This document shows positions 5,876-5,938 of a stretch of DNA of 5,938 bases, piece after piece. Location: NCBI GenBank assembly GCA_026914095.1, contig JAPPIY010000140.1, forward strand, positions 1 to 5,938. Direction: 5' to 3'. Within the stretch, counting starts at the first letter, position 1. Every line of letters starts with the position of its first letter. A program made the position numbers and the translations under genes. The DNA comes from Oligoflexia bacterium (GTDB lineage: Bacteria > Bdellovibrionota > Bdellovibrionia > Bdellovibrionales > UBA1609). The notes under the pieces are model-generated. The model saw only the letters and a list, made by a program, of their open reading frames with translations. It was not told the DNA's origin and searched no databases.

Positions 5876-5938
5876 TGACTCTACCGATCTTATTTAAATT
5901 TTTATCACGAGTTGTTCCGTTTTTTTATGGAAAACTCA
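5875..5938 (+). CDS. N-terminus of an unrecognised downstream gene, cut by the window end
   Basis: An ATG at 5875-5877 shares its A with the rodA TGA stop (TGATG), with AAGGA at 5861-5865 nine nt upstream, so this is very probably the next gene of the operon. Only 21 codons are present, and they remain open to the end. They encode a hydrophobic, Phe-rich start (MTLPILFKFLSRVVPFFYGK), which could be a membrane segment or signal anchor. No family can be named from this. Codons 2-9 contain a stretch similar to the terminal repeat of the 1309-1496 element. Confidence 0.6.
   Translation, partial: MTLPILFKFLSRVVPFFYGKL
5880..5903 (+). repeat. Possible partial copy of the MITE terminal repeat
   Basis: Compared with the right-end terminal repeat of the 1309-1496 element, read inwards from 1496, this stretch matches at about 20 of 24 positions. 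The matches include an exact TACCGATCTT (5882-5891) and a TTTAA block. It lies in the first codons of the gene after rodA. No dRS3-like core is seen before the window ends, so it may be an element end, a relic or chance similarity. Confidence 0.3.

Overview
The window is AT-rich and carries the core of a Gram-negative-type cell-elongation (elongasome) operon on the + strand: mreC, mreD, mrdA (PBP2) and rodA. Gaps are tiny or negative, and rodA runs by a one-base overlap into another gene that is cut by the window end. On the - strand, divergent from mreC, is a membrane-anchored SurA/PpiD-like chaperone that lacks a recognisable parvulin isomerase domain. A PpiD-like periplasmic foldase together with MreCD/PBP2/RodA points to a rod-shaped diderm, most likely proteobacterial or Bdellovibrionota-like with low GC. 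The lineage is an inference; the sequence contains no rRNA or other taxonomic marker.

Layout: 1-247 is intergenic sequence with nested inverted repeats and a possible 3' remnant of a gene on the - strand. 248-1264 (-) is the foldase-like gene. 1265-1540 is a divergent intergenic region almost filled by a 188-bp palindromic repeat (1309-1496). This resolves into two abutting 95-bp MITE-like units, each with ~16-23 bp imperfect terminal inverted repeats and a central dRS3-like hairpin (ATTCCC-N8/9-GGGAAT). The outer tips carry outward-facing -10-like hexamers, so the element may provide or shape promoters for both flanking genes. 1541-5875 (+) is mreC-mreD-mrdA-rodA. 5875-5938 is the start of an unrecognised downstream gene, whose first codons contain a stretch resembling the MITE terminal repeat.

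How the genes work together: RodA (SEDS glycosyltransferase) polymerises lipid II and PBP2 cross-links the new glycan. MreC and MreD are the membrane scaffold and regulator that couple and activate this synthase pair and link it to MreB filaments. mreB is not next to mreC here, where many genomes have it. The divergent PpiD/SurA-like protein would help fold or chaperone secreted envelope proteins. Its closeness to the elongasome operon is suggestive but does not prove a functional link.

I see no clear undescribed system. The most noteworthy structure is the paired MITE-like palindrome at the divergent promoter, with a possible third terminal-repeat match near the window end.
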